Below are positions 8,880-17,960 of a stretch of 64,000 bases of DNA, one piece after another. Each line of letters begins with the position of its first letter. Within the stretch, counting starts at the first letter, position 1. This DNA comes from Bacillota bacterium (GTDB taxonomy: Bacteria > Bacillota > Clostridia > Christensenellales > SZUA-584). The translations under genes were made by a program, and so were the position numbers. The stretch covers positions 62,001 through 126,000 of the forward strand of contig JAEZJG010000014.1 in NCBI GenBank assembly GCA_023415795.1. The letters run 5' to 3'. Below the pieces are notes generated by a model, which had not been told where the DNA came from, did not search any database, and saw only the letters and a list, made by a program, of their open reading frames with translations.

Positions 8880-9164
8880 ATGGATATTACTGACATTCGT
8901 ATTCGTAGAATTGAAACCATGGGCAAGCTGAAGGCGGTGGTATCCGTTACGTTTGATGACATGTTCGCCGTTCACGACATGAAGATCATCGAAGGACAGA
9001 ACGGATATTTCATAGCGATGCCGTCGCGCAGGACGCCAAACGGAGAATATAAGGACATCGCGCATCCGATCAACGCAGAGGCCAGATCACTGATTCAAAC
9101 CGCCATACTTGAGAAATTTGAGAGTTTGCCGGAAGACGAAGGATACGCTTCTTATCAGATGTAG
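8880..9164 (+). CDS. spoVG: Septation protein SpoVG
   Basis: 94 aa, begins MDITDIRIRRIET and contains DMKIIEGQNGYFIAMPSRR, the conserved SpoVG core. SpoVG is a small nucleic-acid-binding regulator affecting sporulation, cell division and virulence gene expression. The ATG at 8880 follows GAGGAGG by 6-7 bases; an in-frame upstream ATG at 8856 has no ribosome site. A hairpin terminator lies 37 bases downstream. Confidence 0.95.
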   Translation: MDITDIRIRRIETMGKLKAVVSVTFDDMFAVHDMKIIEGQNGYFIAMPSRRTPNGEYKDIAHPINAEARSLIQTAILEKFESLPEDEGYASYQM

Positions 9165-9200
9165 CTGAACTTCTCCCCACCATCATTTCTGGATAAAAGA

Positions 9201-9230
9201 AAAAACGCCGTATAAAAACGGCGTCTTTTC
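9201..9230. terminator. Bidirectional terminator between spoVG and PIN/TRAM gene
   Basis: 7-bp stem ACGCCGT (9205-9211) / ACGGCGT (9218-9224), six-base loop, A-rich on the left and CTTTTC on the right, so it can serve both convergent genes. Confidence 0.8.
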
Positions 9231-9235
9231 CTGTT

Positions 9236-10324
9236 CTATTTAAGCCTTGCGAATATCATTCTGCCTGCTGCTGTTTGAATGACGCTTGTAACGATAACGG
9301 GAACAGGCTTGTTGTATTCGTTTTGCCCGCCTTCCACCACAATCATCGTACCGTCGTCCAGATAGGCAATGCCTTGACCGGGCTCTTTGCCGTCCTTAAC
9401 AATGGTCACCAGCATATCTTCACCCGGCAGCACCACGGGCTTTACCGCATTGCTCAGTTCGTTAATATTGAGTACACGTACACCCTTTACAGCTGCCACC
9501 TTGTTGAGGTTAAAATCGTTGGTGACAACGATGCCATCCATCTTTTTGGCGAGGAAAAGCAGCTTTGAATCTACCTCTGTTGCTTCATCCACTTCGGCAT
9601 GCACAATTTTGACGGGCATATCGAGCTCGCTTTGAATTCGCTTTAATACGTCGAGCCCGCGGCGGCCGCGGTTACGTTTAAGGTCGTCTGCCGAGTCCGC
9701 GATGTGGCGCAGCTCATCCAGTACAAATTCAGGGATAATGAGCTCTCCTTCGATAATGCCAGTTGTGCAGATATCGAAAATGCGCCCGTCGATAATGACG
9801 CTGGTGTCGAGCAGCTTGGGTCTGGCTAAGCCGAGATCCTTGCTTTTTTCGTCCCGTGAACGCTTGAAAAAGCCGGAATCAAAAAATTCGGGACGGTGAC
9901 GCACCATGATAAATATGCCAAGGTATGCACAGATGATGTAAATAACGACATCGATAACGGCGGCCAGAACCGTAATCTCACCTAAGATGAAGTTAACCAG
10001 CTGTGTGAGCAAAATTGCCACAACCAGACCCAATATAAGACCGATGACAGCAGACAGCACAACACCAGGGGGCAGCTTAGACAGCTTCTTCTCCGCTTCA
10101 CTCGCAGATTTTAATGCCAGCTCCAAAATCGGTTTGGATAGGATAAGAAAGATGATTCCGAATAATATACCAGAGCCGATGTAGGTAATAAGCGTCCATT
10201 CGGGCAGCAGAGTGTATGGTTTACCAGGGATGCTATCTAGTAAATTAAAAACAAGAGCAGCCAGACCGAGACCTATGAAGACACCCGCCAGTACGATGAA
10301 AAAACGCGCTATTCTTCTACCCAT
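9236..10324 (-). CDS. Membrane protein with PIN and TRAM domains (YacL family)
   Basis: 362 aa, the typical YacL size. Four hydrophobic helices (residues about 5-150), then a PIN-type nuclease-like domain starting LLDTSVIIDGRIFDI with acidic residues repeated at VTNDFNLNKVA, then a TRAM RNA-binding domain (PGEDMLVTIVKDGKEPGQGIAYLDDG). Predicted to be a membrane-bound RNase or RNA-binding factor; no activity is shown by sequence. It lies 124 bases downstream of the CarD gene on the same strand, as in other Firmicutes (CarD-YacL). Confidence 0.9.
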   Translation of the reverse strand: MGRRIARFFIVLAGVFIGLGLAALVFNLLDSIPGKPYTLLPEWTLITYIGSGILFGIIFLILSKPILELALKSASEAEKKLSKLPPGVVLSAVIGLILGLVVAILLTQLVNFILGEITVLAAVIDVVIYIICAYLGIFIMVRHRPEFFDSGFFKRSRDEKSKDLGLARPKLLDTSVIIDGRIFDICTTGIIEGELIIPEFVLDELRHIADSADDLKRNRGRRGLDVLKRIQSELDMPVKIVHAEVDEATEVDSKLLFLAKKMDGIVVTNDFNLNKVAAVKGVRVLNINELSNAVKPVVLPGEDMLVTIVKDGKEPGQGIAYLDDGTMIVVEGGQNEYNKPVPVIVTSVIQTAAGRMIFARLK

Positions 10325-10448
10325 GCAAGCACCTCTATTCTATGTCATTACAGCATTATAGCATAAGCCGGTATAACATACATAGACAGGGGCAAAAAAA
10401 CAGTAAAATTTACAGCTTGTACAAATTTACGCGATAAAGAAGGGGAAA

Positions 10449-10976
10449 TCAAGATTTTACGATAGAGAGGAGGGGTGGTTGTTGTACAGCAACTCTGGCT
10501 TTGAGTATGGCGGTTATGCTTTTAACAACATCCTCACCATTCAGACCTTTGACCAGCGCCAGCTCAGAGGCGAGTATCTGCATGGATGTGCTCAGCATTT
10601 TCTTTTCGCTCGACGACAAGTTTTTTTGAGTCTCGCGGCTGAGCAGACTTTTAATAACGGCGGCGATTTCAAATACGTTGCCGGATTTCATCTTCTCAAG
10701 GTTTTCACGGTTGCGTCTGTTCCAATTGGTGGACTCTTCAACATCTTCATCAGATGTAAAAGATTCCAGCACCTTGCGGCATTCCTCAAGTGAGATAACG
10801 CACCGGAGCCCCGCCTTTTCGGCGCTTTCCACCGGCACATGTACCTTGATATCGGCATCGGAGAACTTGAGCACGTAATAACGCCGCTTCTCCTCCAGAT
10901 AAGTGCGTTCTTCTACGGCTTCAATAATGCCTGCGCCGTGCATCGGATATGAAATTTTATCACCCTGTTTAAACAT
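10449..10976 (-). CDS. CarD family transcriptional regulator
   Basis: 175 aa. The N-terminal RNA-polymerase-interacting (Tudor-like) domain starts MFKQGDKISYPMHGAGIIEAVEER and is followed by the alpha-helical C-terminal domain (REN...FEIAAVIKSLLSRETQKNLSSSEKKML). CarD proteins bind the RNAP beta subunit and stabilise open promoter complexes, often at rRNA promoters. First gene of a probable unit with the YacL-like gene. Confidence 0.93.
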   Translation of the reverse strand: MFKQGDKISYPMHGAGIIEAVEERTYLEEKRRYYVLKFSDADIKVHVPVESAEKAGLRCVISLEECRKVLESFTSDEDVEESTNWNRRNRENLEKMKSGNVFEIAAVIKSLLSRETQKNLSSSEKKMLSTSMQILASELALVKGLNGEDVVKSITAILKARVAVQQPPLLSIVKS

Positions 10977-11206
10977 TTCAGCCTCCCGATATCTATATGA
11001 TACTGCTGTCCCATGTCTTTGTCAAACGCTCGGTTGTGGCATTTGAGAGGATACCAGTGATAATGCTTACATATGGGGCTAAGAATTCGAAATAATCCCC
11101 GTTGCACAGAAAAGGGCTTCTGTTAACTGCTTAATGCTGTCTTAAATCCAATGTATAAGGGGACTGTGACATAATCGTCATGTTATTTTATACACCGTTT
11201 ACAAAC

Positions 11207-11236
11207 TTGTAGGATTAACTTTCCTCAAAATATGAT
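11207..11236 (+). promoter_or_regulatory. Candidate promoter of the FHA-FtsW-PBP-uvrC run
   Basis: TTGTAG (11207-11212), 18-base spacer, TATGAT (11231-11236), about 27 bases before the FHA start codon. Weak -35 match; reported because it is the only sensible pair in the divergent gap. Confidence 0.35.
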
Positions 11237-11263
11237 ACAATTGTGTAATGAGGTGAAGAGCTT

Positions 11264-11731
11264 ATGAATCAGGTTTATGAAGCGGCAGCGCTCACCCTGC
11301 GCTTTTGGTTTCTGATCGCAGCGGGCATCGTACTGCTGGGCGTGACCAGCTTATCCATCAAGGAATACCGGGACAAGAGGTATGTGCTGGGGGTGGCGCA
11401 CAGCAGCATTGGATATATGACGATTATTTCCGGACCCAATGATATCATGGGTCAGAATATACAGCTGATGAATCAAAACACAATTGGGCGGTCGCGCAAG
11501 GTGGATATTATACTGAACGATCGCAGCGTGGACAAGGCACATTCGCAGCTGTATCTGGCGGAGGACGGGGTAGTGTATGTCAACTGCCTTGGTCGGGGAG
11601 ATGTGACGGTAAACGGGCATTTTGTCAGCGACGCAAGCCCGCTGACCGAGGGCGACGTCATTTGCTTTGGCAACGTGGTGGCGCGGATACACCTGAAGGA
11701 AATTGATATGGATTGGGAAGAGGACGAATAG
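11264..11731 (+). CDS. FHA domain protein with N-terminal membrane anchor
   Basis: 155 aa. One hydrophobic helix (about residues 10-30) followed by a forkhead-associated domain: IGRSRKVDIILNDRSVDKAHSQ shows the conserved Gly-Arg, Ser and His of phosphothreonine-binding loops, and NG in VTVNGHF. FHA domains read Thr phosphorylation by Ser/Thr kinases. The stop directly abuts the ATG of an FtsW/RodA gene, followed by a PBP, mirroring the FhaB-RodA-PbpA arrangement of Actinobacteria. No kinase gene lies in the window, so signalling is inferred. Confidence 0.88.
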   Translation: MNQVYEAAALTLRFWFLIAAGIVLLGVTSLSIKEYRDKRYVLGVAHSSIGYMTIISGPNDIMGQNIQLMNQNTIGRSRKVDIILNDRSVDKAHSQLYLAEDGVVYVNCLGRGDVTVNGHFVSDASPLTEGDVICFGNVVARIHLKEIDMDWEEDE

Positions 11732-12982
11732 ATGGTGCTGGAGAGACGGGGCGCGGGCGCTATGCTAGCGCTGACGATACTTTTTATACTGTCGGCATGC
11801 GGACTACTGGCCTTCAAAGAAGGCGTATTTGATGTGGGAATGGCAGCTTTTGGTGTGGGCGCAGCTCTGCTGATGCTGCTGGGCTACCTACTGGCGGCGA
11901 TCATATTTCGCCACATCGATCGTATCACGCTGGTTATATGCTTCTTTTTGGCAAGCGTGGGTTTAGTGATGCTGGCACGGCTCAATATGGAAACGGCAAT
12001 CAGGCAGCTGATATGGCTGGCGGCATCGCTGCTCATCATGTTTGTGGTGGTGGTGGTGATCAAGCGCGCGAAGGACTTTGGGCGGCTGAATTATGTGATG
12101 ATGGCAGGGGCGATGGGACTGCTGGCCTTTGCGTTTCTGTTTGCCGAGACGAAGGGCGGCGCACGCAACTGGGTGAGCCTGGGGCCCGTGTCGTTTCAGC
12201 CCAGCGAGTTTGCCAAGGTGCTGTTTATCATCGTATCGGCATATTTCTTTGCGGCTAAGCGCGGCAGGTGGGTGACACTCACCTACATCGGGTTTTCCGG
12301 CCTGTGCGTAATCTTGCTGGTGATGTCGACCGACTTAGGGGCGGCACTGCTGTTTGCGGGCACGTTCCTCATCATGTTCTTTGCGGGCACAGGGCGCACA
12401 CTGCTGACGCTGGCAGGGTTGGGCGTGGCGGGCGCGGGCGGCGTGGCAAGCTACTATATGTTCTCGCACGTGAGGACGCGCGTGGAGATATGGCAAAACC
12501 CATGGATGTATCACCGCACACAGGGCTATCAGATTGTTCAGGGGCTGATGGCCATTGCTGCAGGCGGCATGTTTGGTGCAGGTCTGGGGCTGGGATATCC
12601 CCAATCTGTGCCGGTGAACACCAGCGATTTTATATTTGCGGTGATCTGTGAGGAGTTCGGCATCGTATTCGGCATTATTACGATACTGATGTATCTGGTG
12701 TTCATCATACGCGGAATGATTATCGCGATGAACGCGACCAACCGGTTCGACGCGCTCCTGGTGTTCGGCGCGACGTGCATGCTGTCGCTGCAGTCGTTCA
12801 TCATCATCGGCGGGGTTATCAAACTGATACCGCTGACAGGTATCACGCTGCCCTTCATCAGCGCTGGCGGCAGCTCGATGATGGCATGTATGGCGCTGGT
12901 GGGCATCATTGAGGGGGTGGCCGTGAAGAACGGCGAGCGTGACGAGCGCGACATCCGCAAGGCAGGAGGCGAAGTGGTATGA
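11732..12982 (+). CDS. FtsW/RodA/SpoVE family peptidoglycan glycosyltransferase
   Basis: 416 aa, about ten membrane helices. Signature segments include GGARNW (about residue 138), FQPSEFAKV, and the C-terminal TGITLPFISAGGSSM typical of SEDS proteins. SEDS proteins polymerise lipid II together with a class B PBP, and the next gene encodes such a PBP (4-base overlap ATGA). Whether the pair serves elongation, division or spore cortex cannot be told from sequence. Confidence 0.95.
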   Translation: MVLERRGAGAMLALTILFILSACGLLAFKEGVFDVGMAAFGVGAALLMLLGYLLAAIIFRHIDRITLVICFFLASVGLVMLARLNMETAIRQLIWLAASLLIMFVVVVVIKRAKDFGRLNYVMMAGAMGLLAFAFLFAETKGGARNWVSLGPVSFQPSEFAKVLFIIVSAYFFAAKRGRWVTLTYIGFSGLCVILLVMSTDLGAALLFAGTFLIMFFAGTGRTLLTLAGLGVAGAGGVASYYMFSHVRTRVEIWQNPWMYHRTQGYQIVQGLMAIAAGGMFGAGLGLGYPQSVPVNTSDFIFAVICEEFGIVFGIITILMYLVFIIRGMIIAMNATNRFDALLVFGATCMLSLQSFIIIGGVIKLIPLTGITLPFISAGGSSMMACMALVGIIEGVAVKNGERDERDIRKAGGEVV

Positions 12983-14373
12983 TGAAGAAAAATGTACTGC
13001 GGCGCAACATACGCGCGCTGCTCGTGGTCTTCACCGTGATGTTCGCCGGGCTGGTGGTATACCTTGGATACGCGGTGACGATGTACGGAGAGCGCTGGTT
13101 TGTGACTCCCTACAATCCGCGTATACAAAACATGGAGACAACGGTGAAGGCAGGTGACCTCAAGGACAGGACGGGGCGTACGCTGCTTTCTATTGACGAG
13201 GAAGGCAACCGCAAATATCTGGACGACGACAGCAGGAGAGAATCCGTGGCGCACATTGTGGGCGACAGCTATGGTATGACGTACGGCGCGCAGACGATGT
13301 TCGCGAAATACCTGTTCGGCTTCGACAAGGACACGATCTCGCGCATTGTGGATCTTGTTTCCGGCGAAGAGCGTCGGGGCAGCGATGTGACGCTGACGAT
13401 CGACGCAGCGCTGTCTGAACGCGCATTGGATGCGATGGGCAAGAACAGAGGCGCTGTGGTTGTGATGAACTATAAGACAGGTGAGATACTGACTTCGGTA
13501 TCGTCGCCCGCGTTTGACCCCACGGACATGCAGAAGTTTTTGGAGGGCGGCGGCGAGAGCGAACTGGTAAACCGCGCGTTTTCTGGACTGTATCCACCCG
13601 GCAGCACGTTTAAGCTGGTGACGGCAGCGGCATTGATCGACAACGGGCTGGGCGGGTTTACCGCCACCTGCAATGGCAGCACACAAATCGGGGGCAAAAC
13701 CATTAAATGCACCGGTGAGCACGGCGAGGAGGATCTTCAGGAAGCGATCCAGCATTCGTGCAACGTATACTTCGCCGAGGCGGCGCAGCAACTGGGCACA
13801 CAAAAGCTGGCGGCGGAGGCGAACAAATTCCTGTTCAACAACGACATGCTGTTCGACGATGTGGTGATGAACGAGAGCGTGTTTGAGTCCACTGAGGACA
13901 AAACGAATCTGTCGTGGTCATCCATCGGTCAGTATCACGACCTGATTACGCCGCTGCATGCGTGCATGATTGCCGGGGCGATTGCCAACGATGGCGTGAT
14001 GATGCAGCCCAAGCTGCTCTATTCCGTCAGCAGCAGCCTGAAAACGACATATAGCGTAACGCCCAAGGCCGCGGCGACACCCGTCAGTGCGGATACGGCG
14101 CAGGAGCTGCAGCAGATGATGATTGCGGCGGTCAAGAAGGGAACCGGCAAAAAGGCGGCGCTCAAGCATTATACTGTGGGCGGCAAAACGGGCACGGCGG
14201 AGATTGCAGGCGAGGGCGGCAATGCGGAGCACGCATGGTTTGTGGGTTTTGTGGACGACGACGAGCATCCGCTTTGCATTGCGGTAATATTGGAGAAAGC
14301 CGGATCGGGCGGCGGGAACGCAGCGCCTGTGGCGGCCAAGGTGCTGGCGAAGGCCATAGACATCGGGTACTGA
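12979..14373 (+). CDS. Class B penicillin-binding protein (PbpA-like transpeptidase)
   Basis: 464 aa. One N-terminal membrane helix (about 12-33), a short linker domain, then the transpeptidase with active-site STFK (Ser209), SCN (260-262) and KTG (403-405). It is short for a class B PBP because the N-terminal dimerisation module is reduced, as in actinobacterial PbpA and SpoVD-less partners of RodA. It crosslinks peptidoglycan made by the adjacent SEDS protein. uvrC follows two bases after the stop. Confidence 0.93.
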   Translation: MMKKNVLRRNIRALLVVFTVMFAGLVVYLGYAVTMYGERWFVTPYNPRIQNMETTVKAGDLKDRTGRTLLSIDEEGNRKYLDDDSRRESVAHIVGDSYGMTYGAQTMFAKYLFGFDKDTISRIVDLVSGEERRGSDVTLTIDAALSERALDAMGKNRGAVVVMNYKTGEILTSVSSPAFDPTDMQKFLEGGGESELVNRAFSGLYPPGSTFKLVTAAALIDNGLGGFTATCNGSTQIGGKTIKCTGEHGEEDLQEAIQHSCNVYFAEAAQQLGTQKLAAEANKFLFNNDMLFDDVVMNESVFESTEDKTNLSWSSIGQYHDLITPLHACMIAGAIANDGVMMQPKLLYSVSSSLKTTYSVTPKAAATPVSADTAQELQQMMIAAVKKGTGKKAALKHYTVGGKTGTAEIAGEGGNAEHAWFVGFVDDDEHPLCIAVILEKAGSGGGNAAPVAAKVLAKAIDIGY

Positions 14374-14374
14374 C

Positions 14375-16207
14375 ATGGACGCAATACGCGAGAAGCTGCA
14401 GACGCTGCCCAAGACGCCGGGCGTTTATCTGATGAAAAACGCGGACGGCAAGGTGATATATGTCGGCAAGGCGGTGGCGCTGAAAAACCGCGTCAGCAGC
14501 TATTTTCAGAATACGCGCAAGGATGCCAAAACGCAGGCGCTGGTGCGGGAAATCGCCGACTTCGATTACATACTGGTGGGTACGGAGATTGAGGCGCTGA
14601 TGCTCGAGTGCAACATGATCAAGCGCTACAGTCCGTATTACAACATACTGCTGCGCGACGACAAGCACTACCCGTATATCCGCATCAATTTTAACGATGC
14701 ATTTCCGCGCGTGACCGTGACTCGCAAGGTGGAAAACGACGGGGCAAAGTATTACGGGCCGTATATCGCGGCGCATGTGCTGCATGATGTGATGGACACG
14801 GTAAGCAAGATGTTTCCCGTGCGTACCTGCCGCATGGAGCTGCCGGACGGCAAAAAGCATCGCCCGTGCATAAACTATGAAATGGGGCGCTGCCTTGCGC
14901 CGTGCGCGGGCAAGGTGAGCGAATACGAATATAAGCGCATGCTGGACGAGGTGGCGGATTTTCTTTCCGGCCGCTATAAGGGGCTGCGCCGCCAGTTCGA
15001 GGAGGATATGAAAACCGCCTCGGAGAACATGGAGTATGAAAAGGCTGCGATGATACGCGACCGCATACGCGCGCTGGAGCGGCTGTTCGAAAAGCAGAAG
15101 GCGGCATTCCCCGACCTCAACGACAAGGACGTGTTCGCCGTGTGGATGCAGGACGGCGAGGCGGTGGTGCAGGGCATGTTTGTACGCCGCGGCGAGCTGA
15201 ACCATACGGAGCGCTATTTTATCAAGTGCGGCGATGAAACACCGGAGGCGGTGCTGTCGCAAACGCTTAAGCAGTACTATTCCAGCGTGACGGGCGTTGC
15301 CAAGCAGATATATGTTTCCGCAGAACCGGAGGAGAAGGAGCTGATTGAGCAGTGGCTGACGCAGCTGCGCGGCTCCAAGGTTGTTATCCACGTGCCGGAG
15401 AAGGGCGACAACAAGCGGCTGGTGGATATGGCGGTAAACAATGCCAAGGAGGCGCTTACCCGGCGGCTCGCGCGCATACAGAACGAGTATAATCAAACGA
15501 CGGGTGCTCTCGCCGCACTCAAGGCGGCGTTGGGGCTGGATACCGACGTGGACCGCATGGAATGCTACGATATTTCCAACACGCAAGGAACGGATTCGGT
15601 GGCATCCATGGTGGTTTTTCGCGGCGGAAAGCCGGAAAAGAAGTCGTACCGCCGCTTTAAGATCAAGACGGTGGTGGGGGCAGACGATTTTGCGTCGATG
15701 AATGAGGTGCTGACCCGTCGCTTAAAGCGCGCGTTGCAGGGCACGGAAGGCTTCGACGAGTTTCCCACGCTGATCGTGGTGGACGGCGGCAAGGGGCAGC
15801 TGCATTCGGCGTATGACGCTTTGGCCTCGCTGGGGCTGGAGGACCTGCCGTTGATCAGCCTTGCTAAGCGCGAGGAAGAGGTGTTTGTGGTGGGGCAGAG
15901 CGATCCCATCGTGCTGGATAAGAGCAGCCCCGCGCTAAAGCTGTTGACGCGCATCCGTGACGAGGCACATCGGTTTGCCATCACATATCACCGCAATCTG
16001 CGCTTGAACAAGGTGGAAGACTCGGTGCTGCTGAAAATACCGCATGTGGGGCAGAGCCGTGCCAAGGCGCTGCTGAAAGCCTTTGATACGGTGGGGGATA
16101 TCCGCGCGGCCAGCGTGGATGAGATAGCCGCCGTGCCGGGCATGGATATACGATCGGCGCAGGCGGTGGTGGAATATTTTGAGTCGGAAGCAGGCGGAGA
16201 CAATTAA
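14375..16207 (+). CDS. uvrC: UvrABC excinuclease subunit C
   Basis: 610 aa. GIY-YIG endonuclease domain at the N-terminus (GVYLMKN...GKVIYVGKA, residues about 10-35), a four-cysteine segment CRMEL...CINYEMGRC...C near 152-177 consistent with the iron-sulfur cluster reported in UvrC proteins, the UVR motif (EYEKAAMIRDRIRALERL), the RNase H-like 5' incision domain (MECYDISNTQGTDSVASMV), and C-terminal helix-hairpin-helix repeats. Makes both incisions in nucleotide excision repair. Co-transcribed with the cell-wall genes upstream. Confidence 0.97.
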   Translation: MDAIREKLQTLPKTPGVYLMKNADGKVIYVGKAVALKNRVSSYFQNTRKDAKTQALVREIADFDYILVGTEIEALMLECNMIKRYSPYYNILLRDDKHYPYIRINFNDAFPRVTVTRKVENDGAKYYGPYIAAHVLHDVMDTVSKMFPVRTCRMELPDGKKHRPCINYEMGRCLAPCAGKVSEYEYKRMLDEVADFLSGRYKGLRRQFEEDMKTASENMEYEKAAMIRDRIRALERLFEKQKAAFPDLNDKDVFAVWMQDGEAVVQGMFVRRGELNHTERYFIKCGDETPEAVLSQTLKQYYSSVTGVAKQIYVSAEPEEKELIEQWLTQLRGSKVVIHVPEKGDNKRLVDMAVNNAKEALTRRLARIQNEYNQTTGALAALKAALGLDTDVDRMECYDISNTQGTDSVASMVVFRGGKPEKKSYRRFKIKTVVGADDFASMNEVLTRRLKRALQGTEGFDEFPTLIVVDGGKGQLHSAYDALASLGLEDLPLISLAKREEEVFVVGQSDPIVLDKSSPALKLLTRIRDEAHRFAITYHRNLRLNKVEDSVLLKIPHVGQSRAKALLKAFDTVGDIRAASVDEIAAVPGMDIRSAQAVVEYFESEAGGDN

Positions 16208-16361
16208 GATCCGGAAACCTTTGCCACTCATACTCTCGCTCATGCCCTGACAGGTCACGCAAGGGACACGTACTTAAGGGAGAATGAGAGGCTTTACGCC
16301 AAGCTGAAAGCATTGTGCTTTCTGCCAAGGTGGTGTACACTTCAATCGGGGAGATGCATTT

Positions 16362-17261
16362 ATGAGAGAAGCGTTTGATATCTTATCGGATTCGATTGAG
16401 GACGTCCGGCGGGACGAACCGATGGCGGCGCATACGTCGTTCAGGACGGGCGGTCCGGCGGATGTGATGGCGTTGCCCAAAACGGTGGAAGAGGTACGCA
16501 AGGTGCTCAAAGCTGCCAAGTATCTCGAATGCCCGCTGTTTGTGATGGGCAGAGGCACCAATTTGCTGGTGACCAGCAGAGGGCTGCGCGGCATCGTCAT
16601 GAAGCTGGCGGACAATTTCTCCGGGCTGACGGTGGACGGCAGCTGTGTGATGGCAAAGAGCGGCACACAGCTTTCCACGCTGGTGCGGCAGGCGGCGGCG
16701 CATTGCCTGGGCGGGGCCGAATTCTTAGGCGGCATTCCCGGCACGGTGGGCGGCGCGGTGTACATGAACGCGGGTGCATACGGCGGGGAGATCGGCGATT
16801 TTGTGGAAGAGGTATCGCTGACATCCGCTGCGGGAGATTTGGTGCTGCGCCAGAACGAGATGGATTTTGGCTATCGGCACAGTGTGCTGGCGGCAGTGCC
16901 GCTGGTGGTCACGGGTGTCCGGCTCAAGTTCATCCCCTGCGCGGAGCAGGAAACGCTGGCTAAGCTGGAGGAGCTGAACGCACGCCGGCGCGATAAGCAG
17001 CCGCTGGAGTACCCCAGTGCCGGCAGCACGTTTCGCAGACCTGAAGGCTATTACGCGGGTACGCTCATCGAGCAAACCGGCTTGAAGGGCTTACGCATCG
17101 GTGGCGCCGAGGTGTCGGAAAAGCACGCTGGTTTCGTAATTAATCGCGGCGGCGCAACACCGGAGGAACTGATCTCGCTCATTGAAGAGGTGCAGGCGCG
17201 TGTATTTCAGGCGAGCGGCATCTGGCTGGAGCCGGAAGTCAGGATAGCGGGAGAGCGATGA
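16362..17261 (+). CDS. murB: UDP-N-acetylenolpyruvoylglucosamine reductase MurB
   Basis: 299 aa FAD enzyme completing UDP-N-acetylmuramate synthesis. FAD-binding GRGTNLLV near 66-73, EFLGGIPGTVGGAVYMNAGAYGGE (FAD site) near 125, the catalytic-serine segment AGSTFRRPEG, and the C-terminal LEPEVRIAG with the catalytic Glu. ATG 16362 follows GGGGAG. The 154-base gap after uvrC may contain its own promoter. It overlaps the PHP gene by 4 bases. Confidence 0.97.
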   Translation: MREAFDILSDSIEDVRRDEPMAAHTSFRTGGPADVMALPKTVEEVRKVLKAAKYLECPLFVMGRGTNLLVTSRGLRGIVMKLADNFSGLTVDGSCVMAKSGTQLSTLVRQAAAHCLGGAEFLGGIPGTVGGAVYMNAGAYGGEIGDFVEEVSLTSAAGDLVLRQNEMDFGYRHSVLAAVPLVVTGVRLKFIPCAEQETLAKLEELNARRRDKQPLEYPSAGSTFRRPEGYYAGTLIEQTGLKGLRIGGAEVSEKHAGFVINRGGATPEELISLIEEVQARVFQASGIWLEPEVRIAGER

Positions 17262-17959
17262 GGCTGACAGCGGATTACCACACACATACAGTGCACAGCC
17301 ACGGCACAGGCAGCGTGGACGATAACGTGGAAGCAGCGATCAACCGGGGATTACATACCATCGGCATATCCGACCATTCCATCGCGCATCCGTTGTACGG
17401 TATGAGAAAGCGGCGGATCGGGCATTATTTGTCCTGTATCGGCGATGCCAAACAAAAATACGCCGGACGCATTGAGGTGCGCGCGGGCGTTGAACTAAAC
17501 TTGATTGGTCTTGACGGCAGCGCGGATCTGCCGAAGGGCATTTTTGATACGGTGATTATGGGCTTTCACAAGGCTGCGCTCTGCCGTGACCTGAAAACCC
17601 TGTGGACGTTTTTCACACCCGGCTTTGCCGGACGAGCGGACGCTATCACCAAAGCCTATATTAAGGCAATGCAGCGTTATCCTATCGATATCATTTCGCA
17701 CCCCGGCTACGGCGTGCCGGTGGACATAAAGACACTGGGCAAGGCCTGTGCGGACTATGGGGTGCTGTTCGAGATCAACAACAAGCACCACGATCTTAGC
17801 CCGGAGGCTGTTGCTGAAGCAGCGGCAGCGGGAGCGCGGTTCGTGGTTTCCAGTGACGCGCACCGTCCGGAGGATGTGGGACGGGCACCCGGCGCTTTGG
17901 AGCTGGCGAAAAGAGCGGGTCTCAGCCAGCGAAACATTGCCAACGTAACGGAGGACTGA
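17258..17959 (+). CDS. PHP domain phosphoesterase
   Basis: 233 aa single-domain PHP protein. The metal-binding HxH is in DYHTHTVHSHG at the N-terminus, with later ligands in GISDHS, E in VELN, SHPGYG and the C-terminal SSDAHRP. Related to YcdX/histidinol-phosphate phosphatase-like enzymes; substrate unknown. In many Clostridia a PHP gene sits between murB and rapZ, as here. ATG overlaps the murB stop; rapZ starts 1 base after. Confidence 0.88.
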   Translation: MRLTADYHTHTVHSHGTGSVDDNVEAAINRGLHTIGISDHSIAHPLYGMRKRRIGHYLSCIGDAKQKYAGRIEVRAGVELNLIGLDGSADLPKGIFDTVIMGFHKAALCRDLKTLWTFFTPGFAGRADAITKAYIKAMQRYPIDIISHPGYGVPVDIKTLGKACADYGVLFEINNKHHDLSPEAVAEAAAAGARFVVSSDAHRPEDVGRAPGALELAKRAGLSQRNIANVTED

Positions 17960-17960
17960 C

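Noticed and set aside
12538..13803. 421-codon minus-strand open frame opposite ftsW/pbp
   Set aside because: Antisense to two well-supported genes; low-complexity His/Arg/Ala-rich translation.
14162..15586. 474-codon minus-strand open frame opposite uvrC
   Set aside because: Shadow of uvrC; no start signal or known motif.
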